Assembly: GCA_018110855.1 (NCBI GenBank)
Contig: JAGBFZ010000126.1
Span: 1 to 13,554 of the forward strand
Source of the DNA: Oscillospiraceae bacterium
GTDB taxonomy: Bacteria; Bacillota; Clostridia; Oscillospirales; Ruminococcaceae
Reading direction: 5' to 3'
DNA length: 13,554 nucleotides
The notes beneath the pieces are model-generated. The model searched no databases. It was not told the DNA's origin and saw only the letters and a list, made by a program, of their open reading frames with translations. A program made the position numbers and the translations under genes. Of the stretch, positions 1 to 7,310 are shown piece by piece. Positions within the stretch are counted from its first letter, which is position 1; every line of letters starts with the position of its first letter.

Positions 1-241
1 CAAAATGGATATCCGCAACAAGAGGTATTGATATCTTATTTTTAATTGCGGGAATGAGCTTCACCGCTTCCTTATCGGGAACAGAGGCTCTGATTATCTC
101 GCAGCCCGCTTTTTCAAGGCTCACTGCCTGCCTGACGCTGCCCTCGATATCCTCTGCAGGGACATTCAGCATGGACTGTATATATATTTTCTTTCCGTCA
201 AGGGTAATATCTCCCACCTTTACGGGGTGAATTTTCCTCAT
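1..241 (-). CDS. ispG: IspG (GcpE), 4-hydroxy-3-methylbut-2-enyl diphosphate synthase, N-terminal part only
   Basis: Only the first 80 residues are inside the window; the gene continues past the left edge. The protein starts MRKIHPVKVGDI and goes on with IQSMLNV, GCEIIRASVPD, a PAIKN stretch and LVADIHF, which matches the start of the TIM-barrel domain of IspG. The family converts methylerythritol cyclodiphosphate to HMBPP in the MEP isoprenoid pathway using a 4Fe-4S cluster; the cluster cysteines lie in the unseen C-terminus. The start is supported by AAAGGA nine bases upstream. It follows rseP by 20 bp on the same strand and is the last gene of the pyrH operon visible here. It shares its pathway with dxr two genes upstream. 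Identification is by motif recognition on a partial protein but is fairly secure. Confidence 0.93.
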   Translation of the reverse strand, partial: MRKIHPVKVGDITLDGKKIYIQSMLNVPAEDIEGSVRQAVSLEKAGCEIIRASVPDKEAVKLIPAIKNKISIPLVADIHF

Positions 242-261
242 TTTTTATCATTCCTTTTTGA

Positions 262-1302
262 TCAGACAAATATATTTTTTACATCGTTGAAGGTAACTAC
301 CAGCATAAGAAGCATAAGAAGGGCAAATCCCGCAAAATGTATCATTCCCTCTGTTTCAGCCTTGAAAGGCTTGCGGCGGAATGCTTCGATTATCAGAAAA
401 ACAAGCCGTCCTCCGTCTAATGCAGGCAGGGGGAGAAGATTAAATATTCCCACATTTACGGATATAAGCATGGCTATATCCAGAAGATATCCGATATCAA
501 AGCCTGATTTCTCGGCACTTTCGGAAATAACAGTGACAATTCCCACAGGCCCCTGAAGATTATTAAGCCCGTATTTTCCCGAAATAAGATCCCTAAGGGA
601 CATGAGTATCAGTCTTGAGTAATACATGAATTTATTTGCCGCCGCAGGTATCAGCTCGGCAGGCTCAAGCTTTTTCTGAAATACCTTGAAATCGTAATTT
701 AATACCCGCTCACCTGTTTTCTCGTCAATGGTAAGTCCGAATTTTACACCGTCAAGGGACAGCTTTTCACCATTTAGCTCAATTACAAAATCCACTATGC
801 CGTCTTCATCGTTACGAAGCTGATAAATTATATCGTTTGCTGTGAAAATATGAACTCCGTTCACATTTATCACTTTGTCGCCTCGTGTCATTCCTGAGGC
901 TTCACAGCCTGAACCCGGAGTTACTTCTGCGATAACCGAGGTTGTCAGTCTGCCCGACACAAGGAATACTATTATTGCGATTAAAAATCCCAGAATAAGG
1001 TTCATCACCGCTCCTGCGGCAATTACTGCTATACGCTTTCCCACAGGTTTTTTTCGGAAGCTGTCGGGATCATCCGAATCTTCGTCCTCGCCCATTGAGC
1101 AGAATCCACCCAAAGGCAGCAGCCGGATCGTAAAAAGAGTGTGCTTTCCCTGCTTTTGAAAAATAACAGGTCCCATTCCGATGGCAAATTCCTGCACATT
1201 TATACCGCATTTTCTTGCAACGATAAAATGGCCGAACTCATGGACGATAACTATCACGCAGAATATCAGGACTGCGCAGAGAATGGATATTACTGTATTC
1301 AT
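262..1302 (-). CDS. rseP: RseP/RasP-type site-2 intramembrane zinc metalloprotease
   Basis: The 346-residue protein has the site-2 protease layout. A first membrane segment carries the zinc-binding HEFGH motif (residues 21-25) and is followed by GMGP and LPLGGF. There is a second membrane segment at about 91-115, a PDZ domain at about 120-200 (SGMTRGDKVINVNG), and a late membrane segment with NLLPLPALDGGR, whose Asp296 is the third zinc ligand. A last hydrophobic helix lies at about 320-338. Length is normal for Firmicute members. The family cuts transmembrane anti-sigma factors and remnant signal peptides inside the bilayer. The ATG has GGAGG five bases upstream. It lies 21 bp after dxr in the same operon. 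The substrate here cannot be read from the sequence. Confidence 0.95.
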   Translation of the reverse strand: MNTVISILCAVLIFCVIVIVHEFGHFIVARKCGINVQEFAIGMGPVIFQKQGKHTLFTIRLLPLGGFCSMGEDEDSDDPDSFRKKPVGKRIAVIAAGAVMNLILGFLIAIIVFLVSGRLTTSVIAEVTPGSGCEASGMTRGDKVINVNGVHIFTANDIIYQLRNDEDGIVDFVIELNGEKLSLDGVKFGLTIDEKTGERVLNYDFKVFQKKLEPAELIPAAANKFMYYSRLILMSLRDLISGKYGLNNLQGPVGIVTVISESAEKSGFDIGYLLDIAMLISVNVGIFNLLPLPALDGGRLVFLIIEAFRRKPFKAETEGMIHFAGFALLMLLMLVVTFNDVKNIFV

Positions 1303-1323
1303 GTATTCCTCCGAAAAGTATTA

Positions 1324-2472
1324 TCAGCAAAATTTCCTGTCAATAAATTCCCTTGCCATAGCGTCCGCAGAAAGGACAGCTTCAAGGGAAGCTGCAGGCT
1401 TGACGGCAATATCTGCAAGAGCCTCGCTTACTCCCCTGCCGATGTCGCAGAAGCCGATCCTGCCGTCTAAAAACAGCTCCACTGCTCTTTCGTTTGCGCC
1501 GTTTACTATGCTTCCTGCTGTTCCGCCTATCTCGGCTGCCTGAATGGCGGCTTTCAGGCAGATGAAGGTCTCTAAGTCGGGCTTATCAAAGGTGAGTGTA
1601 CCGTAATCGGTGAGAGAAAGCTCGCCTGAAAGTGAAGGACATCTCTCAGGATATGTCAGGGCAAGCTGAATGGGTATTTTCATATCGGGAACACCAAGCT
1701 GAGCTATGACAGCATTATCCGAAAGCACCACCGCCGAATGGATAACGCTCTGTCTGTGAACCACGATCTCTACCTGTGAAGGAGATACACCGAAAAGATG
1801 GCATGCTTCCATAAGCTCAAGTCCCTTGTTCATAAGAGTTGCGCTGTCTACGGTTATTTTTCGTCCCATTGACCAATTGGGATGGCACAGAGCCTGCTCT
1901 AAGGTGACGTTTTCAAGCTCGGAGGCTGTTTTTCCGTAAAAGGGACCTCCCGAAGCGGTGAGAATTATTCCTTTGAGCTGCTTTGAAATATCCCCCTTTA
2001 CACCCATAAGGCATTGAAATATGGCACTGTGCTCGCTGTCTATGGGGAGAATGGTTATTCCTTTTTCCGCTGCAAGCTTCATTACAATATCTCCGCCAGC
2101 CACAAGGGTCTCCTTATTGGCAAGAGCGAGGGGCATTCCGTTTTCAAGGGCGGCAAGAGTCGGCTTGAGTCCAACCATTCCAACAACGGAATTAACAGTC
2201 AGGTCGGCGGCTCTGTCGGCGGCAAGCTCGCAAAGTCCGTCACTTCCCACGAGTATCTCCGTTTTGCTTCCCGACAGCTCCTCCTTGAGGGGCTTATAGT
2301 ATTTTTCTTCATAAATGCAGACTCTTCTGATATCAAATTCTCTTGCCTGCTCTGCAAGCATCTTGTAATTGCTTTTTACGGCTGCTGAATGTATCTCAAT
2401 GCCGTGACGGCGGCAGACATCGGCGGTCTGTGTTCCGATGGAGCCTGATGAGCCTAAAAGATTAATCTTCAT
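1324..2472 (-). CDS. dxr: 1-deoxy-D-xylulose 5-phosphate reductoisomerase
   Basis: Dxr performs the first committed step of the MEP pathway, turning DXP into 2-C-methyl-D-erythritol 4-phosphate with NADPH and a divalent metal, in the cytoplasm. The 382-residue length is normal. The NADPH-binding glycine-rich loop LGSSGSIGTQT is at residues 6-16 and NKETLVAGG at 119-127. The metal and substrate motif DSEHSA is at 145-150 (Asp145, Glu147). LTASGGPF is at 171-178, and the catalytic segment SMGRKITVDSATLMNKGLE at 201-219 is followed by Glu222. The ATG has GGAG seven bases upstream. It follows cdsA by 78 bp, a gap that holds a hairpin with a T-run. No truncation or odd residues were seen. Confidence 0.97.
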   Translation of the reverse strand: MKINLLGSSGSIGTQTADVCRRHGIEIHSAAVKSNYKMLAEQAREFDIRRVCIYEEKYYKPLKEELSGSKTEILVGSDGLCELAADRAADLTVNSVVGMVGLKPTLAALENGMPLALANKETLVAGGDIVMKLAAEKGITILPIDSEHSAIFQCLMGVKGDISKQLKGIILTASGGPFYGKTASELENVTLEQALCHPNWSMGRKITVDSATLMNKGLELMEACHLFGVSPSQVEIVVHRQSVIHSAVVLSDNAVIAQLGVPDMKIPIQLALTYPERCPSLSGELSLTDYGTLTFDKPDLETFICLKAAIQAAEIGGTAGSIVNGANERAVELFLDGRIGFCDIGRGVSEALADIAVKPAASLEAVLSADAMAREFIDRKFC

Positions 2473-2484
2473 TGCAATACTCCG

Positions 2485-2536
2485 AAAAAATCAAGGTGCT
2501 GCCCTGCCCCGAATTTACCCGAGCCGAAACAGCACC
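2485..2536 (-). terminator. Hairpin plus T-run between cdsA and dxr, possible partial terminator or attenuator
   Basis: Read on the minus strand, GGTGCTG (2536-2530) can pair with CAGCACC (2501-2495) around a 28-base loop. TTG and ATTTTTT follow, just before the CGGAG ribosome binding site of dxr. The arms are perfect but only 7 bp and the loop is long, so a full terminator is doubtful. A partial terminator or a structure tuning dxr expression is possible. The genes on both sides are otherwise in one operon. Confidence 0.4.
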
Positions 2537-2550
2537 GATATATTTTTTGA

Positions 2551-3408
2551 TTAGCTTACGGAAAAGACAAATATTTTCTCACCGAAAGCGTTGAATACAA
2601 GCATAATATAGGGCAGAACAAAATACACGCTGTCAAATCTGTCCACAACGCCGCCGTGCCCGGGAAGAAGCTTTCCGTAATCCTTGATATTGTACTCTCG
2701 CTTCAACAGTGAAGCTGAAAGGTCTCCGATCATGCTTATGAACGCGGCTATGAGCATTATCACCGCAAGTGCGAAATAATTCACATCAAAATCAATTCCC
2801 CTGAAGGTATGCATGAAATATTTATAGCCCATTCCAAAAAGCACGAAAACAATGGCTGTTACAATGAGTCCGCCCACAGCTCCCTCAATGGTTTTCTTCG
2901 GTGAGATATCGGGGCACAGCTTATGCTTTCCGCAGGCTGTTCCCACGAAATATGCTCCTGCGTCGGGTATCCACGCAGCCATAAGAGCCATTATAACATA
3001 GCATATGCCATGAACATCGCTTATATTCTTCAAGGAAACGATACAGGTCACTGATAGGGTGATAAGACAGGTAACTGTTATCATTACAGACAGCTTATCA
3101 AAGGGGAGCTTTTTATGATCTGCAACATACCCTGCAAACATGAAGAACACTATCAGGGAAGCTGCGAATATCCTCCATATCATGCCGATCTGCGGAAACC
3201 ATGTGAGCATGGGAATTATTACTGCAAAAAGCAGGCACATTCCGAAATGAACGGGATATTTTTTGCAGCCGCAGACATTAAGTATCTCATATACGGACGC
3301 CGCAGCAATAAGAGCCACAAATATCGGGAAAATAATTGTTTTATTCAGGCATAAAACGGCAATACCGACAGAAATGCCTACAAGTGCGGTCAGTAATCTC
3401 TGTTTCAC
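2551..3408 (-). CDS. cdsA: CdsA, phosphatidate cytidylyltransferase
   Basis: CdsA makes CDP-diacylglycerol from phosphatidic acid and CTP at the membrane, the branch point to all phospholipids. The protein is strongly hydrophobic with about eight membrane segments. Near the C-terminus it carries the family signature SLLKRE..IKDYGKLLPGHGG..DR.D (about residues 233-259). SPKKTIEGAVGG, about 60 residues earlier, is also typical. I chose the GTG at 3408 (protein begins KQRLLTALVG after the start) because GGAGG lies nine bases upstream. A TTG at 3414, overlapping the uppS stop as TTGA, would add two residues but is only three bases from GGAGG. uppS and cdsA are thus essentially contiguous and probably translationally coupled. 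Confidence 0.95.
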   Translation of the reverse strand: MKQRLLTALVGISVGIAVLCLNKTIIFPIFVALIAAASVYEILNVCGCKKYPVHFGMCLLFAVIIPMLTWFPQIGMIWRIFAASLIVFFMFAGYVADHKKLPFDKLSVMITVTCLITLSVTCIVSLKNISDVHGICYVIMALMAAWIPDAGAYFVGTACGKHKLCPDISPKKTIEGAVGGLIVTAIVFVLFGMGYKYFMHTFRGIDFDVNYFALAVIMLIAAFISMIGDLSASLLKREYNIKDYGKLLPGHGGVVDRFDSVYFVLPYIMLVFNAFGEKIFVFSVS

Positions 3409-3410
3409 CG

Positions 3411-4136
3411 TCAAACACCTCCGAATCGTCTGCTGCGGGCAGCAAATGACTCAAGAGCCTTTTTCAGCTCTTTCTCATCAAAATCGGGCCACAGCGTATC
3501 TGTAAAATAAAATTCTGCGTATGCGGACTGCCAGAGAAGAAAATTCGAAAGCCGCTGCTCTCCGCTGGACCGCACGATAAGGTCGGCATCGGGAGCGGAG
3601 CCTGTGTACAGCATTCCCGAAAAGGTCTTTTCATCTATATCCTCGGGACTGATATCTCCCTCAGCTGATAACCGGGCAAGACGCTTTGCGGCATAAACGA
3701 TATCGTCCCTGCCGCCGTAATTCATGGCAAGCATTATAGTCATTGAGGTATACTGCGCCGAATCCTTTTCCAGAGCAGTCATACGGTCGCGAAGCTCTGC
3801 AGGAAAGGGGGATTTATCTCCAAGAAATATTATCCTTGATTTTTTTCCCGAAAATCTGTCAACCTCGTCAAGATAATCCTTGAAGAGCTTCATCAGTGCG
3901 TTCACCTCTTCGACGGGACGCTTCCAGTTTTCGGTGGAAAAGGCATAGAACGTCACATATTGTATCCCAAGCCTGCGGCAGGAATCAACTACTTTTCTGA
4001 GCGCCTCTGCCCCTGCCTTGTGACCTAAGTTTCTCGGCAAACCTCTCTTTGCAGCCCATCTCCCGTTGCCGTCCATGATAAAACCGATGTGACGGGGAAG
4101 AACCGAAAGTCCGTCTGTATCTGCAGCAGTTCCTAT
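3411..4136 (-). CDS. uppS: UppS, isoprenyl transferase (undecaprenyl diphosphate synthase), with unusual start
   Basis: UppS extends farnesyl diphosphate with isopentenyl units by cis condensation, giving the C55 carrier lipid for peptidoglycan. Visible motifs are MDGNGRWA with the catalytic Asp, GHKAG, FYAFSTENW, AMNYGGRDD, and RSSGEQRLSNFLLWQ..Y.EFYF. The first ATG is at 4076, yet the codons just upstream read LPRHIGFI in frame. That is the conserved first beta strand, so translation must begin further upstream. Between it and the in-frame UGA of frr (4170-4172) there is no ATG, GTG or TTG. The start given here is an ATA at 4134-4136, nine bases after AGAGAGGA; it is a guess. An ATG start at 4076 would leave 221 residues and no obvious ribosome binding site. 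The family is certain and the start is not. Confidence 0.9.
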   Translation of the reverse strand: MGTAADTDGLSVLPRHIGFIMDGNGRWAAKRGLPRNLGHKAGAEALRKVVDSCRRLGIQYVTFYAFSTENWKRPVEEVNALMKLFKDYLDEVDRFSGKKSRIIFLGDKSPFPAELRDRMTALEKDSAQYTSMTIMLAMNYGGRDDIVYAAKRLARLSAEGDISPEDIDEKTFSGMLYTGSAPDADLIVRSSGEQRLSNFLLWQSAYAEFYFTDTLWPDFDEKELKKALESFAARSRRFGGV

Positions 4137-4169
4137 AACTACACGTCCTCTCTTAGGCGGTCTGAATGA

Positions 4170-4724
4170 TCAGACTGTCATGATCTCTTTTTCCTTTGCT
4201 GCAGCTGCAGCGTCAACATCGTCAATAGCCTTGTCGGTGACCTTCTGAAGATCCTTTTCAAAGCCCTTCAGATCGTCCTCGGTGATCTCGGAATTTTTCT
4301 TCATTGCCTTGAGCTTGTCAAGAGCGTCTCTTCTTGCATTTCTGATAGTTACCTTTGCTTCCTCGCCTGTTGCCTTGACCTGCTTAACAAGCTCTTTTCT
4401 GCGCTCCTCAGTAGGCTGAGGGAAGGAAAGACGGAGTACCTTGCCGTCATTTGTGGGTGTGATACCTATATCGGAAGCAAGGATAGCCTTTTCGATATTC
4501 TTGAGAGCGGAAACGTCCCAAGGCTGGATAACGAGAACTCTTGCCTCGGAAACGCTGATGGCTGCCATTGCATTGACAGCGGTGGGTGTTCCGTAGTAAT
4601 CCACCTGAACCTTATCAAGGATAGCGGGATTTGCTCTGCCTGCTCTGATAGTGGAAAATTCTCTTTCGAGAGCTGCGAGACACTTGTTCATTTTTTCCTG
4701 AGCTGTTTTGATCTGTTCGTTCAT
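4170..4724 (-). CDS. frr: Ribosome recycling factor
   Basis: RRF works with EF-G to split the post-termination ribosome. The 184-residue length matches the family (about 185). The triple-helix domain and the small beta domain are both recognisable: EREFSTIRAGRANPAILD at about 21-38, VDYYGTPTAVNAMA at about 41-54, IGITPTNDGKVLRLSFP at about 87-103, and TEERRKELVKQVK just after. I start it at the ATG at 4724 (MNEQIKTAQEK) because AAAGGA lies about ten bases upstream and this is where family homology begins. An in-frame ATG 63 bases further upstream would add an unrelated leader. It follows pyrH by 59 bp. Its UGA stop is in frame with the downstream uppS reading frame. Confidence 0.97.
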   Translation of the reverse strand: MNEQIKTAQEKMNKCLAALEREFSTIRAGRANPAILDKVQVDYYGTPTAVNAMAAISVSEARVLVIQPWDVSALKNIEKAILASDIGITPTNDGKVLRLSFPQPTEERRKELVKQVKATGEEAKVTIRNARRDALDKLKAMKKNSEITEDDLKGFEKDLQKVTDKAIDDVDAAAAAKEKEIMTV

Positions 4725-4783
4725 TTTAAATAATTCCTTTCGATGTAAATTTTTATGATAAATTTCTGAAAACCGATCCGATA

Positions 4784-5500
4784 TCACTCGGGAACTACTA
4801 AGGTTCCCACAGGCTTGCCCATGCAGGCATCATATATATTCTCGGGATCGCTGAGGTCAAAAACAAGAATGGGAAGATTGTTGTCCTTGCACATTGAAGC
4901 GGCTGTGCTGTCCATAACAGCAAGGCTCTTCACAAGTATCTCGTTGAAGGTGAGCTTGTCGTATTTTACAGCGTCATCGTATTTGTTGGGATCCTTATCG
5001 TAAACTCCGTCGACCATAGTTGCCTTGAGAACGATATCTGCTTCGATCTCGGCAGCTCTCAGTGTGGATGCTGTATCTGTGGAAAAGAAGGGATTTCCCG
5101 TTCCGCAGCCGAATATTACCACTCGTCCCTTTTCAAAATGGCGGACAGCCTTGTTCCTTATGTAAGGCTCTGCCACCTGCGGCATGGAGATCGCAGTCTG
5201 AACGCGGACATCAAGCCCCATGGACTCAAGCACGTCTGCAACCGCAAGAGCATTCATGGTGGTGGCAAGCATTCCGATATGGTCTGCTCTTGTTCTGTCC
5301 ATAGCGCCGCTGGAACGGCCTCTCCAGAAGTTTCCGCCGCCGACTACGATACCCATTTCCACACCTGCGTCAACGCATTTCTTGATACTGCGGCAGATGG
5401 GTGTGATGACTCCGTAATCAAGTCCTGTCTTCTTATCGCCCGCAAGAGCCTCTCCCGAGAGCTTTAAAAGAACCCGTTTATATTTGATCTGATCGGACAT
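4784..5500 (-). CDS. pyrH: UMP kinase
   Basis: PyrH phosphorylates UMP to UDP with ATP in the cytoplasm, feeding UTP and CTP synthesis. The 238-residue protein has the amino-acid-kinase fold. LLKLSGEAL is at residues 11-19, [11 protein letters not shown] at 51-61, [14 protein letters not shown] at 73-86, [14 protein letters not shown] at 130-143, [14 protein letters not shown] at 158-171, and [10 protein letters not shown] at 195-204. These are all standard bacterial UMP kinase motifs, and the length is normal. GAAAGGAAG lies about ten bases before the ATG. It is the first gene after the promoter at 5540-5568 and heads the seven-gene operon. The pyrH-frr pair is widely conserved in bacteria. 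Confidence 0.98.
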   Translation of the reverse strand: MSDQIKYKRVLLKLSGEALAGDKKTGLDYGVITPICRSIKKCVDAGVEMGIVVGGGNFWRGRSSGAMDRTRADHIGMLATTMNALAVADVLESMGLDVRVQTAISMPQVAEPYIRNKAVRHFEKGRVVIFGCGTGNPFFSTDTASTLRAAEIEADIVLKATMVDGVYDKDPNKYDDAVKYDKLTFNEILVKSLAVMDSTAASMCKDNNLPILVFDLSDPENIYDACMGKPVGTLVVPE

Positions 5501-5539
5501 TTGTGATTATCTTCCTTTCACAATGCAATTTTCATTATC

Positions 5540-5568
5540 ATTTTACACTATTTTAGCCGAAATGTAAA
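5540..5568 (-). promoter_or_regulatory. Sigma-A-type promoter of the pyrH operon
   Basis: On the minus strand, -35 TTTACA (5568-5563) and -10 TAAAAT (5545-5540) are separated by exactly 17 bp. The predicted transcription start is near 5533, giving a leader of about 33 bases that contains the GAAAGGAAG ribosome binding site. The -10 matches 5 of 6 consensus bases and the -35 also matches 5 of 6. Confidence 0.8.
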
Positions 5569-5601
5569 GCGTATTTTGTAAAAATTTATCATCAGGGCTA
5601 A

Positions 5602-6177
5602 TTATTTCACATATTCATCAAAAATTCGTTCGCATACAGAATTATCACAGGTAACGGCATACATAAAATAGCCGTCCCTTTCCTCTGTAAAATAATCATT
5701 CAGCTTATCGACCTCATCGGGGTTATAGCCTTCAAAATCCGTTATTCTGGACCCGATCCTCTTTTCAGCTGCAGCCCTGACGTCATCAATGCTCATATCG
5801 GCGGCATTTATAACAAATATCTCATCGGCAAAGCCTCCCGAGCCGCATATGTACATGGAAAAATCACAGCCCTCGGGAATTGCAAGGTCAAGGTACATTG
5901 CAATTCTGTCTGCTCCGACCTCTGCCATCGAGGGAAGCTCAACGGAGGATATCACCGCATTTGCAATATCTGCGCAGGAAACCATAGTCTTTCCAGCCTC
6001 TGTTTCGCTTTCGGTAACTGATTCATCCGTCAAGGATGCAGCAGCTGTCTCCTCAGAGAGAGTTATTTCTGTATAGGTACCGCTCGTTTCGGGAGCAGGC
6101 TCGCTTCCTCCCGAGCAGGCAGTCAGTGTAGCAGCGCACATTGCCGCAGCAGCAGCGGCAGCTATTATCTTATTCAT
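5602..6177 (-). CDS. Lipoprotein with a DUF4358-like domain, function unknown
   Basis: The 191-residue protein begins with an alanine-rich signal peptide ending in the lipobox LTAC, so Cys21 is the likely lipidated residue. A Ser/Thr/Glu-rich linker follows to about residue 62. The rest, with CGSGGFADEIFVINA, VRAAAEKRI, FEGYNPDEVDKLND and GYFMYAVTCDN, resembles the DUF4358 family of Clostridial lipoproteins. That assignment is from memory of the pattern and has not been searched. It is probably anchored on the outer face of the membrane. AAGGA is present upstream at a rather long distance (about 13 bases). No terminator was seen between its stop and the pyrH promoter, so some read-through into the pyrH operon is possible. 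Confidence 0.8.
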   Translation of the reverse strand: MNKIIAAAAAAAMCAATLTACSGGSEPAPETSGTYTEITLSEETAAASLTDESVTESETEAGKTMVSCADIANAVISSVELPSMAEVGADRIAMYLDLAIPEGCDFSMYICGSGGFADEIFVINAADMSIDDVRAAAEKRIGSRITDFEGYNPDEVDKLNDYFTEERDGYFMYAVTCDNSVCERIFDEYVK

Positions 6178-6209
6178 TTTTTATTTGTCATCCTTTCACG
6201 GGGTTCCTG

Positions 6210-6232
6210 CATTTTCGTCAAAAAAATGCAAA
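6210..6232. repeat. 8-bp inverted repeat in the lipoprotein gene leader
   Basis: TGCATTTT and AAAATGCA form perfect arms around a 7-base loop (CGTCAAA on plus). It lies about 33 bp upstream of the lipoprotein ATG on the minus strand. The arms are AT-rich. No good promoter was recognised nearby, and the role, whether leader hairpin or weak terminator of the gene upstream, is open. Confidence 0.4.
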
Positions 6233-6270
6233 ATCTGAAAAAGTATTCAGGATTTTTCCCGTTTATCAGT

Positions 6271-6301
6271 ATTTTTCATCGCAGCATTTTTTTCATGCAG
6301 C
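6271..6301. repeat. Two imperfect tandem copies of a 15-16-base unit
   Basis: The plus strand reads ATTTTTCATCGCAGC followed directly by ATTTTTTTCATGCAGC. They differ by two extra T and one missing C. They lie just downstream of the SGNH hydrolase stop on the minus strand. This may be slippage-derived; no function was recognised. Confidence 0.45.
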
Positions 6302-6314
6302 AATGGTTTCTGCT

Positions 6315-7124
6315 TTATTCTTTGTATACATGGGACAGAAGATAATCAAGCATTATCCGATAAGTGGACTTTTTAAAATGTATACCGTCCGCCTCTGCAT
6401 ATTCCTCGGGAAATCTTCCATCGCTGCCTTTCAATGCAGTATTCAGATCCACAAAATATACGCAGCGGTTATTGGCAAATTTCAGAAGGTCGGAATTGAA
6501 GCTGTCAATATCCGAATTGAGTATGGGATTATCCTCATTTATTTCCCGCTCCCCTGTAACGGGCGGCACGGAAATAATGTAAATATTGGTTTTCTCCCTG
6601 TCAATGCTGTCAATAAAATCCCCATATGCCGCAAGAAGCTGCTCATCGGTATAGGATCCCAGAAGATTCAGCCCAAGAAGAATATAAAGATTCTCAGGTG
6701 CTTTTTCATTTATCTTATCAGCAGCAAGTATCTCACTGCCATCTGGATTCTTCAGAGGAGTATTATTGATGCTCATTACGCTCATTCCGATATTTGCGGC
6801 AATATTTTCCTCGGGGATTATACCGTAGGAGCCTAAGCCCACAATAAGAGAATCCCCCGCAAACATACAGCTGTCGAAATAGCTCTCGTCCACAGGAGCA
6901 CTTTCGGCAATAGGATTAATATCCGCTGTTGAAGTACGCACTTCGTCACCCATTGAATTATCTTCGGTGATAGCCACAACTTCTCCGTCATGGCTCTGAG
7001 GCAGCTCTCCGTTTCTCATATAAAGAGCAAAGCAGGCAAGAAAGCTTGAGAATACAAAGAGAAGAACAAAAGAGATACGGAATTTCATTCCTCGTTTTTT
7101 CTTTCTTTCGTAGTAGGACGACAA
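6315..7124 (-). CDS. Membrane-anchored SGNH/GDSL-type hydrolase
   Basis: A basic N-terminus and a single membrane segment (about residues 15-36) are followed by a low-complexity acidic linker and then an extracytoplasmic hydrolase domain from about 83 to the end. The SGNH blocks are visible: FAGDSL with the nucleophile Ser92 (block I), GLNLLG at 151-156 with the oxyanion Asn (block III), and DGIHF with Asp246 and His249 (block V). Such proteins are often cell-wall or glycan O-acetyl esterases, but the substrate cannot be told here. I use the TTG start at 7124 because AGAGGG lies eight bases upstream. An ATG at 7088 is possible, but its GAGGA abuts it directly. It has its own promoter at 7166-7194. 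Confidence 0.85.
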   Translation of the reverse strand: MSSYYERKKKRGMKFRISFVLLFVFSSFLACFALYMRNGELPQSHDGEVVAITEDNSMGDEVRTSTADINPIAESAPVDESYFDSCMFAGDSLIVGLGSYGIIPEENIAANIGMSVMSINNTPLKNPDGSEILAADKINEKAPENLYILLGLNLLGSYTDEQLLAAYGDFIDSIDREKTNIYIISVPPVTGEREINEDNPILNSDIDSFNSDLLKFANNRCVYFVDLNTALKGSDGRFPEEYAEADGIHFKKSTYRIMLDYLLSHVYKE

Positions 7125-7165
7125 TTCTTTTTCCCTCTTTCCTCAGATTCAGCAGAACTAAGATA

Positions 7166-7194
7166 ATTATACTACAAACTCTGTCAAAAATCAA
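7166..7194 (-). promoter_or_regulatory. Sigma-A-type promoter of the SGNH hydrolase gene
   Basis: On the minus strand, -35 TTGATT (7194-7189) and a perfect -10 TATAAT (7171-7166) are spaced by 17 bp. The predicted start of transcription is near 7159, about 35 bases before the TTG start codon. A closer TTGACA lies only 10 bp from the -10, so it is not used as the -35. Confidence 0.7.
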
Positions 7195-7260
7195 CATTAT
7201 AACGTATTAAAATTTTATTAACGAGCATGCGTCTGATCACGCCTTTATGTAAAGCTGTGA

Positions 7261-7294
7261 ACTATGCCCGTTTATCTGCATAAACGGGCATAGT
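7261..7294. terminator. 14-bp perfect inverted repeat after spoIVB, terminator-like but without T-tract
   Basis: The arms ACTATGCCCGTTTA (7261-7274) and TAAACGGGCATAGT (7281-7294) are fully complementary around the 6-base loop TCTGCA. It lies 17 bp downstream of the spoIVB stop on the minus strand. The stem is long and GC-rich in the middle, yet no run of T follows on either strand. It could end or protect the spoIVB transcript, or bind a protein. Confidence 0.6.
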
Positions 7295-7310
7295 ATCTGC
7301 ACTACTATAG

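Noticed and set aside
4725..4787. 21-residue N-terminal extension of frr
   Set aside because: The ATG at 4724 has a good AAAGGA and the normal RRF N-terminus; the extension overlaps the pyrH stop and has no homology.
6242..6257. CTGAA...TTCAG plus GATTTTT as a plus-strand terminator
   Set aside because: The stem is only 5 AT-rich base pairs, and no plus-strand gene lies upstream to need it.
6141..6836. Long plus-strand open frame (231 codons) across the SGNH hydrolase gene
   Set aside because: It runs antisense through a gene with clear SGNH motifs, has no family features and no good ribosome binding site.
7177..7188. TTGACA as -35 for the SGNH hydrolase promoter
   Set aside because: Only 10 bp separate it from TATAAT; TTGATT at 17 bp spacing is the workable pair.
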